A stretch of DNA of 52,440 nucleotides from CAYMLQ01 sp964390795 (GTDB lineage Bacteria > Verrucomicrobiota > Kiritimatiellia > RFP12 > UBA1067): assembly GCA_964390795.1 (NCBI GenBank), contig CAYMLQ010000006.1, forward strand, positions 1 through 52,440, read 5' to 3'. How positions within the stretch are numbered: position 1 is the stretch's first letter; the number at the start of each line of letters is the position of its first letter. The notes beneath the pieces are model-generated. The model did no database searches. It was not told the origin of the DNA and was given only the letters and a program-made list of their open reading frames with translations. Positions 1 to 9,315 of the stretch are shown one piece after another. Made by a program: the position numbers and the translations under genes.

Positions 1-3000
1 TCACGATGAGTTCCGGCGCGATCTCCAACGGCACGCTGATCGGCACCTCTTACGCCTTCTCCGGCGGCACGGCCTACGCCAATCTGGCGGGAACCGGCGC
101 GCTGACCAAAAGCGGCACGGGCATGCTGACGCTGGCCGGTACGAACATCTACAGCGGGAACACCCTCGTCAGTGCGGGCACGCTTGCCATTACGAACATC
201 GTTTCGCTGCCGGGTTCAGATACGGCCGGCCGGTTCAGCGTCGCCTCCGGTGCCGCGCTGCAGGTCGGCAACGGGGTGACGGACGGCAGCATCGCGGCGA
301 TGCTGGGCGTTAACAGCTTCCTGAGCGGCGCGAACCTCGCGTTCGACACGTCGGCCGGCGACCGCACCTGCGCGGTCACGCTGGCCAATGGGGCAACGCT
401 GGGGCTCGTGAAATTCGGCACTAGCACGCTGACGCTCTCCCCCGCGGCGGCGACCGCCGGGCTGACCGTGAGGCAGGGCACGCTGACGTGGTCCTCGGGA
501 ACGGTCTCCAACAACGCCCTGAATGATGCGGTGGGCAATGTTGCGGGCGATTCCGGAGCGCTCGTGCTTCAAGGCTCGAGCCGCTACGTGAAGACGCCGG
601 TTGTGGGCGGCACCTACTCCCTGTTTCTCGGCAACGCAAGCGGCAGCACGGGCACGCTTGCGATCGCCGATTCAGCCGCCTTCCAGACGCCCTCGCTGAC
701 GGTGGGGAACTCGGGAGTGGGTGCCGTCTACCAGACGGGCGGAAGCAGCGTGCAGACGATCAACGCGTTAATCGAAGACCTGATGATCGCGCGGAATCTG
801 GGTTCGTACGGGTTCTACGCGCTCAGCGGCGGAGTCCAGTCCAACGCCGCCCAGAATCTCTCGATCGGCTACTCGGGCGTGGGCGTGTACTACCAGAGCG
901 GCAACAGCACGCAGGCCGGCTCCCACTTCTTCATCCCGCGCAGCAGCGGCGGTACGGGTGTCCTGTACGTGACGGGCGGCACCCTCAGCCGTCCCGCCAT
1001 GAATGCGAATTACGGGAGCGACGCGGGGGCGTGCCGCGGCGAGTGGACGATGGCGGGCGGCACGGGTACGGTGAGCACGGTCATCTTTGGATACATGAAT
1101 GCCAGCAACGTCGTTGGTATCCTGAACCTCAAGGCGGGGGTGCTCCAGGTGAACGGCATCAATCAGGCGCAGGCCGCCGCGCAAAGCTACGTGAACTTCA
1201 ACGGCGGCACGCTACAGGCCCGTCAAAACTCGGCCGACCTTCTGGCTCTGAAAGGAAGCGGCGGCGCTTATGTCTACGGCGGCGGCGCGGTGCTCGACGA
1301 CAACGGCTTCTTCGTCACGGTCGCCCAGAACCTCCTGGCGCCTGCGGGCAACGGCGTAACTGGCGTGTCCTTCAGCACGCTCCCGGGTTATCTCGGCGCG
1401 CCCTACGTTCAGATCAGCGGCGGAGGCGGCACGGGCGCGACGGCAGTGGCCCTGTTCGACCGGGCGAGCAGCAACGTGACGGGTGTTGTGATGACCAGCC
1501 CCGGCTTCGGCTACACCAGTGCGCCGAACGTCACGCTGGTCGGCGGAGGCAAGGCCAACCGCTCGTTGGGCGCCGCCACCCTCGCGGCCAACACGGGCGG
1601 CGGGCTAACGAAACTGGGCGCGGGAACGCTGAAGCTCTCCGGCACGAACACCTATGCCGGCACCACCACCATCAGCAACGGAACGCTGCGCCTCGGCCAG
1701 ACGGGCGCTCTGCCGGCCAACGCCTCGGTGGTTGTGGCGGGCGGCACCTACGATCTCGGCGGCTTCACGGTCACCAACGGGGCGGTCACGCTCGGCGGCG
1801 GCACGATCGCCAACGGCGGGCTGGCTGCAGCGTCGCTGAACGTCTCCGGCACCAACGCAAGCATCACGGCCTCATTAATCGGCAATGCGCGCAAGACCGG
1901 CAACGGGACGCTGACGGTGCGCGGCGCGCAGTCCGGGCTCTCCAGCGTCACGGTCGCGGAGGGTGCCCTACAACTGGCCAATCTGAACGCCGCGCCTCCG
2001 GGGGCTGTCGCCTGTTACCGGTTCGACGGAAGTGCGGCCGACGCGACCGGAAACGGGCACAACGGCACGGTCGAAGGTGTGGGCTCCAGCTATGTGCCAG
2101 GGCGCTCTGCCAGCGCCGGCCAGGCGATCAACTTCACGGGCAACAACGATGTGGTTGTCACCTATGCGGCTGATTTGTCGCTGAACGACTACACCGTCTC
2201 GGCTTGGGTCAACATGAGCGCCCTGCCCGGCACCTTCGGAATTCTCGGCACCCGTTTCAACGGTGACACCACGTTCGATCTTAAGGTACAGAGCACGCAG
2301 GTACACGGGGATGTCGGAAGCGGTTCGACCTGGCTGACGACCGCTGCGGACTTCAACGTGTTTGTCGCGACCAACGAATGGCACATGATCACCTACGCGG
2401 TCGACAATGCGGCCCAGAACGTGCGCATGTACTACGACGGGATTCTCGCCAGAACCGTGGCGTTCACGACGGGAGGGACGCCGCTACTCATGAAGGCCGG
2501 GCAATCAATGAAGATCGGACTCTCTTCCGGAGCCGAGTACATGAAGGGCCAGATCGACGACGTCTTCATTTTCAATTCGCCCCTGTCCTCCGCGCAGGTT
2601 GCGCAGCTCTATCAGGAAGGCGTTGCGACGACGACGGGAATCCTGCCAGTGACGTCTGCCGTGACGGTCGAGGCGGGCACGACGTTGGACTTGGGCGGGC
2701 TCGCGCAGACGCTCGCCAGCTTGGGCGGACGCGGTGTGGTCACCAACGGCGCGCTGACGGTGACCGGCACGCTTGCGCCCGGCGGGGCCGACGTCGTCGG
2801 CACGCTGACGCTCGCGCTGACACCGACCCTGAGCGGCGCGACCTTCCTGGCCGACGTCACCCTGGCCGGGGCGAGTGACCTGCTGGTCGTGCAGGGAGAC
2901 TTGGCCCTGGCCGGCATGACGCTTCAGGTGGCGGATCTCAACCAGTTGGACAAGCACACGCTGTATACAATCGCCCAGTGCACGGGCTCGCTGACCGGCA

Positions 3001-3107
3001 CCTTCAGCGCGACCAACCTCGTTCGGCCTTGGTTTGTCAGGGTCGACCAAGCGTCCGGACACGTGCGGCTATCCGCCAGCAGCGGAACGCTGATCAGCCT
3101 GCGCTGA
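1..3107 (+). CDS. PATR-repeat surface protein with LamG domain (5'-partial)
   Basis: Large secreted or surface beta-helical protein. The frame is open from the left edge and the first Met (base 6) has no signal peptide after it, so the N-terminus lies outside the window. Numbering from that Met, PATR (autotransporter-associated beta-strand) repeats of the form TKxGxGxLxLxGTNxYxGxT are clear near residues 33-62 and 533-563, with many degenerate strands between. A LamG/concanavalin-like jelly roll spans about 666-873 (starts ACYRFDGSAAD, ends with IDDVFIFNSPLSSAQV). After more beta strands the protein ends in SGTLISLR. No C-terminal autotransporter barrel is visible, so 'autotransporter' describes the repeats, not proven secretion. 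LamG suggests glycan binding, which fits the hydrolases downstream. The stop is 17 bp before the next gene. Role inferred. Confidence 0.85.
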   Translation, partial: TMSSGAISNGTLIGTSYAFSGGTAYANLAGTGALTKSGTGMLTLAGTNIYSGNTLVSAGTLAITNIVSLPGSDTAGRFSVASGAALQVGNGVTDGSIAAMLGVNSFLSGANLAFDTSAGDRTCAVTLANGATLGLVKFGTSTLTLSPAAATAGLTVRQGTLTWSSGTVSNNALNDAVGNVAGDSGALVLQGSSRYVKTPVVGGTYSLFLGNASGSTGTLAIADSAAFQTPSLTVGNSGVGAVYQTGGSSVQTINALIEDLMIARNLGSYGFYALSGGVQSNAAQNLSIGYSGVGVYYQSGNSTQAGSHFFIPRSSGGTGVLYVTGGTLSRPAMNANYGSDAGACRGEWTMAGGTGTVSTVIFGYMNASNVVGILNLKAGVLQVNGINQAQAAAQSYVNFNGGTLQARQNSADLLALKGSGGAYVYGGGAVLDDNGFFVTVAQNLLAPAGNGVTGVSFSTLPGYLGAPYVQISGGGGTGATAVALFDRASSNVTGVVMTSPGFGYTSAPNVTLVGGGKANRSLGAATLAANTGGGLTKLGAGTLKLSGTNTYAGTTTISNGTLRLGQTGALPANASVVVAGGTYDLGGFTVTNGAVTLGGGTIANGGLAAASLNVSGTNASITASLIGNARKTGNGTLTVRGAQSGLSSVTVAEGALQLANLNAAPPGAVACYRFDGSAADATGNGHNGTVEGVGSSYVPGRSASAGQAINFTGNNDVVVTYAADLSLNDYTVSAWVNMSALPGTFGILGTRFNGDTTFDLKVQSTQVHGDVGSGSTWLTTAADFNVFVATNEWHMITYAVDNAAQNVRMYYDGILARTVAFTTGGTPLLMKAGQSMKIGLSSGAEYMKGQIDDVFIFNSPLSSAQVAQLYQEGVATTTGILPVTSAVTVEAGTTLDLGGLAQTLASLGGRGVVTNGALTVTGTLAPGGADVVGTLTLALTPTLSGATFLADVTLAGASDLLVVQGDLALAGMTLQVADLNQLDKHTLYTIAQCTGSLTGTFSATNLVRPWFVRVDQASGHVRLSASSGTLISLR

Positions 3108-3124
3108 TTTCTGAAAGAGAGCGT

Positions 3125-5491
3125 ATGAACGAAATGAGCAGAAGGGCGCTCCGGCTGGCGACCGCAGCCGGAGTCGCGCTGACTTGCGCTGCCAAGCCGC
3201 CGGACGCAACCGGCGGTTTGGACTGCGATGCGGCTTGGGAGCGCGATTTCAAAAAGCCGCCGCTTGCGCTGAAGAGCCTGCCGCTCTGGCACCTGAACGG
3301 CACGCTGACGCAGGCGGAGATCGCGGCCCAGCTACAGGCCTCGCGCGACGCGAGCGGGTTCGCAGGCGTGGCGGTGCTGCCGGTCAAAGAGACGCAGCCG
3401 GAGTATCTGAGCGAGGCCTATTTCGAGCGCTACGGCGACATTCTTGAGACCTGTACGCGGCTCGGCATGAAGGTGGTCTTCTACGACGACATCGGCTTTC
3501 CCAGCGGCTCGGCGGGAGGGCTGATGCGCAAGCGGTTTCCGGACGACACAGCCTGTCGGCTGGATAACACGGAGACGAACATCACCGGCCCGGCCGAGTG
3601 GGAGCGGGCGCTGCCCTTGGGAACGCTCATGGGAGCCGTCGCCATGAACACGCAGAGCAAGCAGCGTCGCGACATCAGCGCCTCTGCTCGCGACGGGCGC
3701 ATCGCGTGGACGGTTCCCGCAGGCCAGTGGACGCTCATGCTCTTCACCTGCGTGCGCGCAGGTGGGCACGTGGACTATTTGTGCCCGGAGTCGATCGACA
3801 AATTCTTCTCGCTGACCTATGACGCCTACTACACGCGCTTCGCCCCTCACTTCGGCACAACGATCGGCATGACCTTCTTCGACGATGTGGGCGTCCGAGG
3901 CGCGGAGCGCCGCACGTGGACGCCGGCGTTCAACGAAAAGTTTGAGAAGAAATACGGGGTCAGCCCGGTTGCGTTTTATCCGGCCCTCTGGCACGATATC
4001 GGGCCGGACACCGAAGCCGCCCGCGTGGCGCTGTTCGGGTTTCGGGCCGAACTGCTGGCGGAGGGCTATCCGCGCAAAGTGCATGAATGGGCGGCCGCGC
4101 ACGGCCTTCAGTCGTCGGGCCACGCCATGGGCCAGTATCATCCGCAGCCCGCTTTTCTGGGCGGCGACCACATTCTTTTTTACCGGCACAGCGACATCCC
4201 GCTGATCGATTCGATCCACTACTACGGGCATGGCCGGCCAGGTTTCAAACTGACCAGCTCCGCGGCGTTCACCTATGACCGCCCACTGACCGCCGTCGAA
4301 ATTTACGGCAATTACAAGACGTTCGACGCGGCGATGCTCTACCGTTCCGGCATGGAGCTGTTCGCGCGCGGCGCCAATGTGCTCTTGCCGCACGGCATGT
4401 GGTACGACCCTCAGAAAGTGCGTATCAAGCCGCTCATCTCCCACTTCAATCTCGAGACCGGCCCAGAGCTTTCGCGTTATAATGACTGGGTTGGCCGGTC
4501 GAGCCTGCTGTTGCGTGGCGGACGCCACGTCGCCGACATCGGCGTGCTCTACCCGGTGGCCGCGATGCAGGCGTTCGCGCGGCTCGACGCCGTGGTCGAT
4601 CAGCCTAAAGTGCGTGGAAATGTTCACCCCGGCCTGTATGTGCCGCCGCTGACCGATCTGAATGAACTCAGCGACTGCCTGACAGGTGAACTCCGCCGCG
4701 ACTTCACCTTCCTGCATCCGGAGATCCTGAGTGAGCGGTGTACGATCGACGGGTCATTGGTGCGCCTGAACAACGTGACCAACCATGAGGCGTACCGGGT
4801 TCTGATCCTGCCCTCCGCGCGGGTGCTGCACGCCGATAACGCCAAGAAACTGCAGAGCTTTGTCGAAGCGGGCGGCAAGGTCATCGTAACCGGCCAGGTG
4901 CCAGCCAAGTCCGCCGAGCTGGGTCGTGACGCGGAGGTTGCGGACGCGATGCGCGCCCTGATCGGGGAACGTGGCACGGGCGTTCCGCCCGTGGCTCATG
5001 GCCGGGACGCCCCTGTCAAAGAGACGGGCAGCGCCAGCTACGTCAAGAACGCCCACGTATCGGGAGGCGCGGCCTATTTCGTGTCGGCGGCCAGCGGCGC
5101 GGCGCTCGGTGCGGCGCTCGACGACGCACTGCCGGTGCCGGATGTCCGCTTCGCTCAGGCCGGGACGACCGTCGGTGCGACCGCACCCACACAGTCGGCT
5201 CCGGGAAACACGGTCGGGGTCGCGGCCGTCCGGGGCATGCTCTCCTATCTGCACAAGGTCAAGGACGGCCGCAACATCTATTATCTGGCGAACTCGACCG
5301 ATGAACGCGTGGAGACGTTTGTCACTGTTCGCGGGAAGCTGACGCTCCAGCGCTGGAACCCGCATGACGGCAGCATCGCCGCAGCGGAGACGAGTGCCGT
5401 CGTGGAGAACCGTGAGCCCTGCACGAGGGTGCGGCTGCAACTGGAGCCGGTGCGCTCCGTGCTTTTTGTCGAAACGCCTGCGGGTGAATGA
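3125..5491 (+). CDS. GH106-like glycoside hydrolase (putative alpha-L-rhamnosidase)
   Basis: Exported glycosidase-like protein, 788 aa from the ATG at 3125, which follows GAAAGAGA; an upstream in-frame Met at 2978 would overlap the previous gene and is rejected. The N-terminus (SRRALRLATAAGVALTCA) is a Sec or Tat type signal. The TIM-barrel part has the family hallmark FYDDIGFPSGSAGG near residue 120 (typically YDExGWPSGxAGG in GH106 relatives), preceded by PLWHLNGTLT, and later a GHAMGQYHPQP segment. The C-terminal half includes a glutamine-amidotransferase-like segment (YRVLILPSARVL...GGKVIVTG) common in this group. Together with the mutarotase RhaM about 4 kb downstream it suggests rhamnoside breakdown, but many GH106-like proteins are uncharacterised and the substrate is inferred. 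Residues about 617-637 are encoded by a hairpin repeat (see separate entry). Its stop overlaps an upstream in-frame start of the next gene, indicating an operon. Confidence 0.75.
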   Translation: MNEMSRRALRLATAAGVALTCAAKPPDATGGLDCDAAWERDFKKPPLALKSLPLWHLNGTLTQAEIAAQLQASRDASGFAGVAVLPVKETQPEYLSEAYFERYGDILETCTRLGMKVVFYDDIGFPSGSAGGLMRKRFPDDTACRLDNTETNITGPAEWERALPLGTLMGAVAMNTQSKQRRDISASARDGRIAWTVPAGQWTLMLFTCVRAGGHVDYLCPESIDKFFSLTYDAYYTRFAPHFGTTIGMTFFDDVGVRGAERRTWTPAFNEKFEKKYGVSPVAFYPALWHDIGPDTEAARVALFGFRAELLAEGYPRKVHEWAAAHGLQSSGHAMGQYHPQPAFLGGDHILFYRHSDIPLIDSIHYYGHGRPGFKLTSSAAFTYDRPLTAVEIYGNYKTFDAAMLYRSGMELFARGANVLLPHGMWYDPQKVRIKPLISHFNLETGPELSRYNDWVGRSSLLLRGGRHVADIGVLYPVAAMQAFARLDAVVDQPKVRGNVHPGLYVPPLTDLNELSDCLTGELRRDFTFLHPEILSERCTIDGSLVRLNNVTNHEAYRVLILPSARVLHADNAKKLQSFVEAGGKVIVTGQVPAKSAELGRDAEVADAMRALIGERGTGVPPVAHGRDAPVKETGSASYVKNAHVSGGAAYFVSAASGAALGAALDDALPVPDVRFAQAGTTVGATAPTQSAPGNTVGVAAVRGMLSYLHKVKDGRNIYYLANSTDERVETFVTVRGKLTLQRWNPHDGSIAAAETSAVVENREPCTRVRLQLEPVRSVLFVETPAGE
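4978..5012 (+). repeat. Hairpin repeat lying in frame inside the GH106-like gene
   Basis: GGGCGTTCC (4978-4986) and GGGACGCCC (5004-5012) form a 9-bp stem with one G:T pair around a 17-nt loop that can itself pair (GCC...GGC). It is translated as GTGVPPVAHGRDAP and sits between two conserved-looking stretches. From memory, similar GTGVPPV/HGRDAR peptides recur in many unrelated Verrucomicrobia and Lentisphaerae proteins, which would make it a dispersed REP-like element. That recollection needs a database check. Confidence 0.55.
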
Positions 5492-5505
5492 AAGGGGAGC
5501 GCGGC

Positions 5506-6252
5506 ATGAGAGGCTTGTCTGTCAAGGTGATGATTTCGGTCATCGGGATACTGCTTCTAAGTGTGCGTACGGGAGCTGCGGCCACGACGGTCGGGCACTT
5601 GCGCTGCGAACGGTGGGGCAACCGTGAGATGCGCAGCATCGCCGGCTGGAACGTACACATTCACGCCGCGTGCCTCGCTACGAACGCCGCCGCCACCGCC
5701 CGCGCGCTTGAGCTGCTGAAGCTGCAGCTTGAGGAAATCGTCCGCACGGTGCCGCCGCCAGCGGTGGCCGAGTTGCACAAAGTCCAGCTGTGGCTTTCTC
5801 CCGAGTATCCGGGAATCGCGCCCAGGGCCGAGTATCACCCCAATGCCGATTGGCTGCGGCAGCACGGCCGCGATCCCGCGATGGCGAAGGGCGTCGAATT
5901 CTCCAACATTCGCATCTTCGAGGCCGAGACACGGCGTATGCCCAACTTCGCGCTGCATGAGCTGGCTCACGCCTATCAAGACCGCGTGCTGGGTAGCCGG
6001 TCTGTAGAAATCAAAGCCGCCTACGAGCGCGCCAAGGCAGGAGGCACCTATGACAAGGTCAAGCGGCGCGACGCCGAGGGGCGCGAGCACCTGGGCCGCG
6101 CGTACGCGATGACCAATCCGCAAGAGTACTTCGCAGAGACGACCGAAGCCTACTTTAGCCGGAACGACTTCTTCCCCTTCACCCGCGGCGAGTTGAAACA
6201 GCATGACCCGGAGATATTCGCTCTGCTGGAGCGCCTCTGGAGTCAGCCTTAA
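5506..6252 (+). CDS. Secreted gluzincin-like metallopeptidase (HELAH)
   Basis: Putative zinc peptidase of 248 aa. The ATG at 5506 is chosen because AGGGGAG lies just upstream and a clean signal peptide follows (MRGLSVKVMISVIGILLLS, cleavage near GAAA); the earlier in-frame ATG at 5488 overlaps the previous stop as ATGA. The zinc motif HELAH is followed by AYQDRVLG, and about 55 residues later EYFAETTEAYF supplies a plausible third zinc ligand (Glu), an arrangement like the anthrax lethal factor/Pro-Pro endopeptidase type of gluzincin. Just before HELAH, residues resembling EAETRRMPNFAL are typical of small uncharacterised Planctomycetes/Verrucomicrobia proteins. It lies in the hydrolase/peptidase run and probably acts outside the cytoplasm on peptides or glycoproteins. 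Substrate unknown; the metalloprotease assignment is from motifs only. Confidence 0.7.
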   Translation: MRGLSVKVMISVIGILLLSVRTGAAATTVGHLRCERWGNREMRSIAGWNVHIHAACLATNAAATARALELLKLQLEEIVRTVPPPAVAELHKVQLWLSPEYPGIAPRAEYHPNADWLRQHGRDPAMAKGVEFSNIRIFEAETRRMPNFALHELAHAYQDRVLGSRSVEIKAAYERAKAGGTYDKVKRRDAEGREHLGRAYAMTNPQEYFAETTEAYFSRNDFFPFTRGELKQHDPEIFALLERLWSQP

Positions 6253-6367
6253 ACAGTCGGCGTTACACATTCCGCCATTTTCGATTGTTTCCGCGCGCCG
6301 ACTATTCTACGATGCAAAGCGGTGGTTGCCATCAACCGGCAACGCGCAAAGATCAACGGGAAAGTTT

Positions 6368-8134
6368 ATGAAGAAAACGATGAGGCTCGGGTGTGTCCTG
6401 TGCGCGTCAGCGGGCGTGGCGGGCGGTGCGGAGTTGGGCGATCAGGCGCTGAACCGTTTCTACCGCGCATATCTGGAGACCGATTTCGCCCTGCGGCCGC
6501 TGCAGGCGACGCGTTTGGGGGATCACCGGTTCGACGGCCGGATTGACGACCTTTCGGCCTCTGCTCGCGACCGTCGGCTGGAGCAGGTGCGTCAGGCGCT
6601 CGCCGCGCTGCCGCAGGCAGTGGAGTATGCGAAACTGTCTCGTCCGGCGCAGATCGATTTCGAGATCCTGCGCGACAGCCTCGCGCTTGACCTGTGGCAG
6701 GCGGAGAGCGTCCGGCGGTTTGAGGACGATCCCCGCGTCTATGGCGACTACACCACGGAGAGCGTGTTCCTGCTGTTCGTTCAGTCCTCTTTGCCCATGG
6801 CCGACAACGTCGCCCATGCGATCGCCCGCATGGCTCAGGTGCCGCGCGTGCTGGCCGATGCGAAAGCGAATCTGCGCAACCCGCCGCGCGTCGTCGTGGA
6901 AACGGCGATCAAGCAGAACCTCGGTGCGATTGCCTTCTACGAGAAGGAGCTTTTTGAGCGGGTGGGGCCCGACGCAACATCGGATGCGCTGAGGGCCGCC
7001 GCCTCACGCGCGGCGGAGGCCTTGCGGCAGCACCAGCAGTTTCTGGAGAAGGAACTGTTGCGGCGGGCGACCGGTGAGTGGCGGATCGGCCACGCGAAGT
7101 TCGCCGAGAAATTCGAGCGCGAACTGGCTGCTGGCATCACAGCCGATCAGGCGCTGGTTGAGGCCGAGGAGGAGTTTCAGCGGGTCACCCGCGAGATGTA
7201 CGTGCTTGCGCGGCAACTATGGAGTTCTCACTTTCCGGCGCACCCGCTGCCGCCCGACGATGCGGAGGGCCGGCGCGAGACGATCCGGCGCGTGCTCGGC
7301 GAAATCGCCCGCGACCATGCCGAGCCGCAGGCGCTGGTTAAAGAGGCGCAGGCGACGGTCGCCCAGCTGAAGCGCTTCATTGCGGACAAAGACATTCTGT
7401 CGCTGCCCGAGCCTGACCGCTGCCAGATCAAGGAGATGCCGGAGTTCCTGCGCGGCAACTACGTGGCGGACCTGCGCTGCGCGCCGCCGCTGGATCCTGA
7501 AATGCCGAGCCTCTTCAGCATCAGCCCGCCGCCCAAAGACTGGCCGCCAGAGCGGGTAACCAGTTTCGTGGAAGAGTACAACCGCCGGGCGCTTCAGGTG
7601 CTGACCATCCACGAGGCTTATCCGGGCCACTATGTCCAACTTCACTACGCCAACCAAAGCGCGTCCCTGGTCCGGCGCACCTGCGGCTCGGATGTGTTCG
7701 CGGAAGGGTGGGCGGTCTACAGCGAGCAGATGATGCTGGACGAAGGCTACGGGGACGGCGACCTGGCGCTGCGCCTCGCCGGACTCAAGTTCTATCTGCG
7801 CGCGGTAGCGAATGCGATTCTCGACCACAAGATGCACTGCAGCGGCCTCGGCGATGAAGAAGCCTTGCGGTTCCTGACCGACGAGGCGTTTCAGGCAGAG
7901 GGCGAAGCGCGTCTCAAGATCATCCGCGCCAAGCAGAGTTCCGTTCAGATCTCCTATTACTTTGTCGGGCGCATGGCGTTTGCCCGGCTGCGCCAGCACG
8001 TGCAGCGGGAGCAGGGCGAAGCCTTCAGCCTGCGCCGCTTCCATCAGGCGCTGCTGGAGGCGGGTACGGTTCCCGTCAGATTCCTGCCTGAATTGGTGCG
8101 TGCGCGACTGAAAGAGGAGCGGCATGCACCTTGA
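6368..8134 (+). CDS. DUF885 family protein (putative metallopeptidase)
   Basis: Exported protein of 588 aa. The open frame extends upstream to 6203, but the ATG at 6368 gives a signal peptide (MKKTMRLGCVLCASAGVAGG), while the upstream part overlaps the previous gene. The C-terminal half carries the DUF885 signature HEAYPGHYVQLHY, then the downstream acidic segment FAEGWAVYSEQMMLDEGYG (HExxPGHxxQ plus GWAxYxE, the presumed metal site), and a late helical region typical of the family. Length fits full-length DUF885 proteins (about 550-600 aa). Biochemistry of this family is poorly known; peptidase activity is inferred. Its last 11 bases overlap the M24 peptidase start, so the two are probably co-translated, consistent with successive steps of peptide degradation. 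Confidence 0.8.
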   Translation: MKKTMRLGCVLCASAGVAGGAELGDQALNRFYRAYLETDFALRPLQATRLGDHRFDGRIDDLSASARDRRLEQVRQALAALPQAVEYAKLSRPAQIDFEILRDSLALDLWQAESVRRFEDDPRVYGDYTTESVFLLFVQSSLPMADNVAHAIARMAQVPRVLADAKANLRNPPRVVVETAIKQNLGAIAFYEKELFERVGPDATSDALRAAASRAAEALRQHQQFLEKELLRRATGEWRIGHAKFAEKFERELAAGITADQALVEAEEEFQRVTREMYVLARQLWSSHFPAHPLPPDDAEGRRETIRRVLGEIARDHAEPQALVKEAQATVAQLKRFIADKDILSLPEPDRCQIKEMPEFLRGNYVADLRCAPPLDPEMPSLFSISPPPKDWPPERVTSFVEEYNRRALQVLTIHEAYPGHYVQLHYANQSASLVRRTCGSDVFAEGWAVYSEQMMLDEGYGDGDLALRLAGLKFYLRAVANAILDHKMHCSGLGDEEALRFLTDEAFQAEGEARLKIIRAKQSSVQISYYFVGRMAFARLRQHVQREQGEAFSLRRFHQALLEAGTVPVRFLPELVRARLKEERHAP

Positions 8135-9293
8135 GCAGATCCAGTGCGAACTGCGCAAAGCCGGACTGGACGGTTGGCTGTTTTTCGATCACCACGGGCG
8201 CGATCCGCTGGCCTACCGGGTGCTGGGACTGAACGCGCCCGGCCACATCACGCGGCGCTGGTTCTACTTCATTCCGGCGCAGGGCGAACCGCGCGGGCTC
8301 GCGCATCGGGTGGAGCCGCACAGGCTCGACGCTCTGCCGGGCGCAATCATTCCCTATGGCCGCTGGCAGGAACTGGAGGACGGACTGAGGCAGTTGTTGC
8401 AAGGCGCGCGGAGGGTCGCCATGCAATACTCGCCCCGCTGCGCGGTGCCCTACGTGGCCAACGTTGACGCGGGCACGGTGGAGGCGGTGCGCGCGCTCGG
8501 CGTGGAGGTGGTCAGCTCCGCCGAGCTGATCCAGGTCTTCGAGGCGACGTGGACGCCCGCCCAGTTGGAGATGCACCTGGAGGCGGGGCGGCGCGTAGAC
8601 CGTATCCGGCACGAAGCATTTGAGCATATCGGACGGGCCACGCGGTCTGGACTGCTACTCGATGAGCACGGGGTGCAGCAATTCGTGCTACGGCGCTTTC
8701 AGGAGTGCGGACTGGTGACTGACGCGCCGCCGATCGTGGGCGTCAACGCGAACGCCGCAGACTCGCATTACGCGCCTCCCGAGTCGGGCAGCGCGCCGGT
8801 CCGACGCAACGATCTGGTGTTGCTCGATCTTTGGGCGAAGCTCGACCTGCCGGACGCCGTCTTCTACGACATCACGTGGATGGCGTATTGCGGGGATGAG
8901 GTTCCGGACCGCCTGCGGGAGGCGTTCGCCGTCGCCGCAGGCGCTCGCGACGCCGCGATCCGTCTCGTTCAGGAGTCTGTTGCCGCAGGCCGCACGCTGC
9001 GGGGCTTCGAGGTGGACGACGCGGCCCGCGGCCACATAGAAGCGTGCGGCATGGGCGCGCTCATCCGGCACCGCACCGGCCACAACATCGGCCGTGATGT
9101 TCACGGCGCGGGGGCCAACATGGACAACTTCGAGACGCATGACGAGCGCCCTGTGATTCCCTGGACCTGTTTCTCAATCGAGCCGGCACTCTACCAGACT
9201 GACTTCGGCGTGCGCACCGAGATTAACCTCTTCGTGGGCGAACAGACTGCGCAAGTGACCGGAGCGATCCAAACGGAGTTTGTGCGGCTCTAG
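8124..9293 (+). CDS. M24 family metallopeptidase (Xaa-Pro aminopeptidase-like)
   Basis: Cytoplasmic peptidase-like protein of 389 aa with a creatinase-type N-terminal domain (about 1-160) and a pita-bread M24 domain (about 170-389). Likely dinuclear metal ligands are Asp235 and Asp249 (in LLDLWAKL and FYDITW), His in GHNIGRDVHG, Glu in SIEPALY and Glu in RTEINL, matching the D-D-H-E-E order of aminopeptidase P. The second His in DVH is also kept. The loop between the two Asp residues is slightly longer than usual. AAAGAGGAG precedes the ATG, which overlaps the DUF885 stop. Family members remove N-terminal residues before proline; this one may finish peptides made by the neighbours. Exact specificity (prolidase or aminopeptidase P) cannot be read. 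Confidence 0.85.
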   Translation: MHLEQIQCELRKAGLDGWLFFDHHGRDPLAYRVLGLNAPGHITRRWFYFIPAQGEPRGLAHRVEPHRLDALPGAIIPYGRWQELEDGLRQLLQGARRVAMQYSPRCAVPYVANVDAGTVEAVRALGVEVVSSAELIQVFEATWTPAQLEMHLEAGRRVDRIRHEAFEHIGRATRSGLLLDEHGVQQFVLRRFQECGLVTDAPPIVGVNANAADSHYAPPESGSAPVRRNDLVLLDLWAKLDLPDAVFYDITWMAYCGDEVPDRLREAFAVAAGARDAAIRLVQESVAAGRTLRGFEVDDAARGHIEACGMGALIRHRTGHNIGRDVHGAGANMDNFETHDERPVIPWTCFSIEPALYQTDFGVRTEINLFVGEQTAQVTGAIQTEFVRL

Positions 9294-9315
9294 GACGTGA
9301 CATAAAGGAGTAAAC

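Noticed and set aside
1031..2173. 380-residue Arg-rich open frame on the plus strand inside the PATR gene
   Set aside because: Shadow frame of GC-rich repetitive coding sequence; composition is Arg/Gly-rich and no domain or ribosome site.
3332..4717. 461-residue minus-strand frame opposite the GH106-like gene
   Set aside because: Antisense shadow; the plus-strand frame has GH106 motifs and a signal peptide.
6255..6303. Inverted repeat AGTCGGCG / CGCCGACT before the DUF885 gene
   Set aside because: Loop of 33 nt and no T-run; kept only as a weak repeat, not called a terminator.
6340..6364. Possible degenerate heptads AACGCGC/AAAGATC/AACGGGA
   Set aside because: Similarity to AACGCTC heptads is only partial and could be chance.
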